From CAILLO01 sp964579735 (GTDB lineage Bacteria; Bacillota; Clostridia; Saccharofermentanales; UBA5734), in contig CAZOHH010000059.1 in NCBI GenBank assembly GCA_964579735.1, positions 1-14,461 on the forward strand: a stretch of 14,461 nucleotides of DNA, read 5' to 3'. Position numbers and translations under genes: made by a program. This document shows, piece by piece, positions 12,588 through 14,461 of the stretch. Below the pieces are notes generated by a model, which saw only the letters and a program-made list of their open reading frames with translations, ran no database searches and had not been told where the DNA came from. The first letter of the stretch is position 1, and each line of letters opens with the position of its first letter.

Positions 12588-14365
12588 GGCGCCTCCTCCT
12601 CGGCATGCAGTACGGGCAGCCGGATGCCGACGGTGGTCCCCTCGCCTTGCACGCTGTCGATCAAGAGGCCGTAGCGCGGTCCGAAGCTCAGGACCAGGCG
12701 CTCCTGGATGTTCTTCAGGCCGATGCCGGGTTCACCTTCGCGGCCGGGTCCCGTGGGCGCGGAGATCCACGCCCGCAGGCGCTCCAGCTCGTCGGCCGGG
12801 ATGCCGGACCCGTTGTCGGAGACACGCAGGACGACGTCCCCCTCCTCGATGCGCCCCTCGATATCGAGGCGGAAGACGCCCTTCCGCCGTTCGAGGCCGT
12901 GCTGGATCGAGTTCTCGGCGATGGGCTGCAGGAGGAATCGCGGGGTGAGGCAGTCGAGCACCGCAGGGTCGATGCGGACGTGGACCGTCATGCGCCGTCC
13001 GAAGCGGACCTTCTGGATCGCGAGATAGTCCTCCACATGGTCGACCTCCTCTCGGACCGCGGTCAACACGGATCCTTCCCGGTTGGTCGTGTAGCGGAAC
13101 ATGTCGCTCAGCCGTTCGATCATGGAGACGACTCCGTCACGGTCGTCCTGCAGAGCGAGCGCCTTGATCGACTCGAATGTATTGAACAGGAAATGCGGAT
13201 TGATCTGCTTCTCCAGCGCACCGATCTCGGCACGTCTCCGCAGGACCTGGTTCTTGCGCACGGACGCGATCATCCCGTTGAAGGACCGCACCAGGTCGCC
13301 GACCTCGTCGGGCGACTCGAGCGCGATCTGCTCGGAGAATTCGTTCTTCTCGACCGTGTGGATGAAGTCGATGAGCTCCTTGATGGGGCGCGTGTAGGCG
13401 CGGGCGGTCAGGCGCGCGGCGAGGATCAGGATCAGGACGGCGGCGGCGACCACGAGCGTCGTGACGAGCTGGAAGCGCGCGATCCGGCTCCGCGCGGCCT
13501 GCTTGTCGGCGAAGGTGTAGATGCGCCAGCCCGTCGTCGCCGAGCGGCTCGACGAGAAGTAGTAATCCCGGCTGAGGTCGCCGTTTTCGGAGGCGGATGC
13601 AGTCAGCAGGAGGGACAGCTGTTCCGCCGAGAATGCCTTGGCGGACAGGGTCGGGTTGGAGTCGTACACGAACCGGCCGCGCTCGTCGACGATGAGCATG
13701 AACCCGTCCTTCTCGAAGTTCGTTCCACGAAGAAGCTCCTGCAGCACGCTCTTGTCGATGGAGGCGACGATGTAGCCGATCGTCTTCCACGAGTACAGGT
13801 CGCGCACCTTGAGCGAGAACGCGAGCTGCTCCTCGGTCGAGGAGACGGGCGGAATGAAGTCGGAAAGGAAGGTCGTGGTCCCGGTCTCGTCGGACAGAAC
13901 CTTGTACCAGTTTCGATCCGCGACGCCCTTCTTCCGGAACTGCCCCGTCACGTCCTCTGGCGTCGAAGACATGATGTAGTCCCGGCCGTCGACGACCAGA
14001 TAGAGATTGATCCAGTCGTAGGAGGCGTGCACGTACTTGAGGTAGGAATAGGCGTCTCTATAAACGAGATAGGAGCCGAAATCGCTGTAGTTCCCGGTCA
14101 TGAGGTCGTGGATGACGGACTGGCGGCTGGCCGTCATGACGGTGTTGTCTAGGATGCGGAGGTACTGGTCGAAGGCGTTGGCCGTCTGCTGCGTCTGGCT
14201 GTCGAGGAGGGTGCGGGTCTCGGTGAAGAGGAGGCTGGCCGAGACGCTGGCGACGATCAGGCCCAGCGAGACGACCAGGACGGCGCCGATGATGCTGATG
14301 AACGCGAACAACCGGCCGGACATCCCGTGCGGGAGGAACCGTCGGAGCGGGTCGGGCAGGGCCAT
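12572..14365 (-). CDS. Membrane sensor histidine kinase (YesM-like)
   Basis: Sensor of an extracellular signal, probably a sugar, for the adjacent regulator. From the ATG at 14365 it has 597 residues: membrane helix about 20-47, an extracellular sensor region about 48-298 rich in Tyr/Trp/Asp (dCache-like by size), a second helix about 300-319, HAMP about 320-373, then the His_kinase/HATPase module. The phosphorylated His is His391 in INPHFLFNTFESIKAL. The ATP-binding N box is ENSIQHG (484-490), followed by SDNGSGIP (516-523) and GIGLKNIQERL (547-557). The ATG at 14365 has GGGAGG 6 bases upstream. The frame is open to 14428, but the extra 21 residues have no such site. The end overlaps the regulator gene. 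I see no convincing promoter between 14366 and 14461; a TGGACA copy occurs at 14418-14423. Confidence 0.95.
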   Translation of the reverse strand: MALPDPLRRFLPHGMSGRLFAFISIIGAVLVVSLGLIVASVSASLLFTETRTLLDSQTQQTANAFDQYLRILDNTVMTASRQSVIHDLMTGNYSDFGSYLVYRDAYSYLKYVHASYDWINLYLVVDGRDYIMSSTPEDVTGQFRKKGVADRNWYKVLSDETGTTTFLSDFIPPVSSTEEQLAFSLKVRDLYSWKTIGYIVASIDKSVLQELLRGTNFEKDGFMLIVDERGRFVYDSNPTLSAKAFSAEQLSLLLTASASENGDLSRDYYFSSSRSATTGWRIYTFADKQAARSRIARFQLVTTLVVAAAVLILILAARLTARAYTRPIKELIDFIHTVEKNEFSEQIALESPDEVGDLVRSFNGMIASVRKNQVLRRRAEIGALEKQINPHFLFNTFESIKALALQDDRDGVVSMIERLSDMFRYTTNREGSVLTAVREEVDHVEDYLAIQKVRFGRRMTVHVRIDPAVLDCLTPRFLLQPIAENSIQHGLERRKGVFRLDIEGRIEEGDVVLRVSDNGSGIPADELERLRAWISAPTGPGREGEPGIGLKNIQERLVLSFGPRYGLLIDSVQGEGTTVGIRLPVLHAEEEAPWIDA

Positions 14366-14461
14366 CAGGAACCTCCCTCCCGGCCAGATGCATAACCAGC
14401 CGGGCTTCTCATTCCAATGGACATTCAAGACGCCAAAGCAGAATTCAATCGCAACGTGGAC

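Noticed and set aside
12434..14152. A 572-codon plus-strand open frame opposite the histidine kinase
   Set aside because: Same composition artefact; the minus strand carries full kinase motifs (PHFLFN, ENSIQHG, GIGLKN).
14366..14461. Promoter of the kinase gene (TTGGAA with TATGCA at 17 bases on the minus strand)
   Set aside because: The -10 matches only half of the consensus; too weak to annotate, and the upstream region is cut by the window edge.

Overview
The window is a GC-rich stretch (coding regions roughly 57-73% G+C in the lines I sampled) in which every gene I accept lies on the minus strand, so transcription runs from high to low coordinates. The protein types point to a GC-rich member of Firmicutes/Clostridia: a YesM/YesN two-component pair, LplB/LplC-type sugar permeases with a lipoprotein binding protein and no ATPase, a Clostridia-like trigger factor, and a nitronate monooxygenase-type flavoprotein with a C-terminal cysteine cluster. 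This placement is inference from remembered family features, not a search.

Layout in transcription order. (1) 14365-11820: sensor histidine kinase and REC-AraC response regulator with overlapping ends. (2) 11663-4933: a carbohydrate-uptake and hydrolysis operon made of permease LplB-type, permease LplC/YtcP-type, lipoprotein solute-binding protein, GH36 alpha-galactosidase, and a uroporphyrinogen-decarboxylase (UroD/MtaA-fold) protein coupled to the GH36 gene by an ATGA overlap. It ends in an intrinsic terminator at 4873-4901. (3) 4818-3883: cysK, cysteine synthase, behind an AT-rich control region with two abutting inverted repeats and followed by its own terminator at 3800-3842. (4) 3709-2762: an FMN-dependent nitronate monooxygenase/FabK-like protein. 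(5) 2654 to the left edge: the classical tig-clpP-clpX proteostasis cluster, with an extended -10 promoter and a 14-bp palindrome ahead of tig; clpX is cut by the window edge after 192 codons.

How the genes probably work together: YesM senses an extracellular signal, probably a sugar, and phosphorylates the YesN-like regulator. This would activate the transporter operon through sites just upstream; two TGGAC repeats exactly 21 bp apart abut a weak -35. The ABC permeases and lipoprotein import an alpha-galactoside using an ATPase encoded elsewhere, and the GH36 enzyme, which has no signal peptide, hydrolyses it in the cytoplasm. The UroD-like protein is the unexplained member. It is tightly coupled to the glycosidase, keeps a C-terminal Gly-Cys-Pro motif, but has Tyr-Phe-Leu where the methyltransferases of this fold have a zinc-binding His-x-Cys.

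There is no gap over 300 bases without a gene. I saw no tRNA, rRNA, CRISPR array, insertion sequence, integrase or phage gene. The most interesting points are the UroD/GH36 pairing, the candidate YesN operator, the cysK double inverted repeat and the palindrome at the tig promoter.
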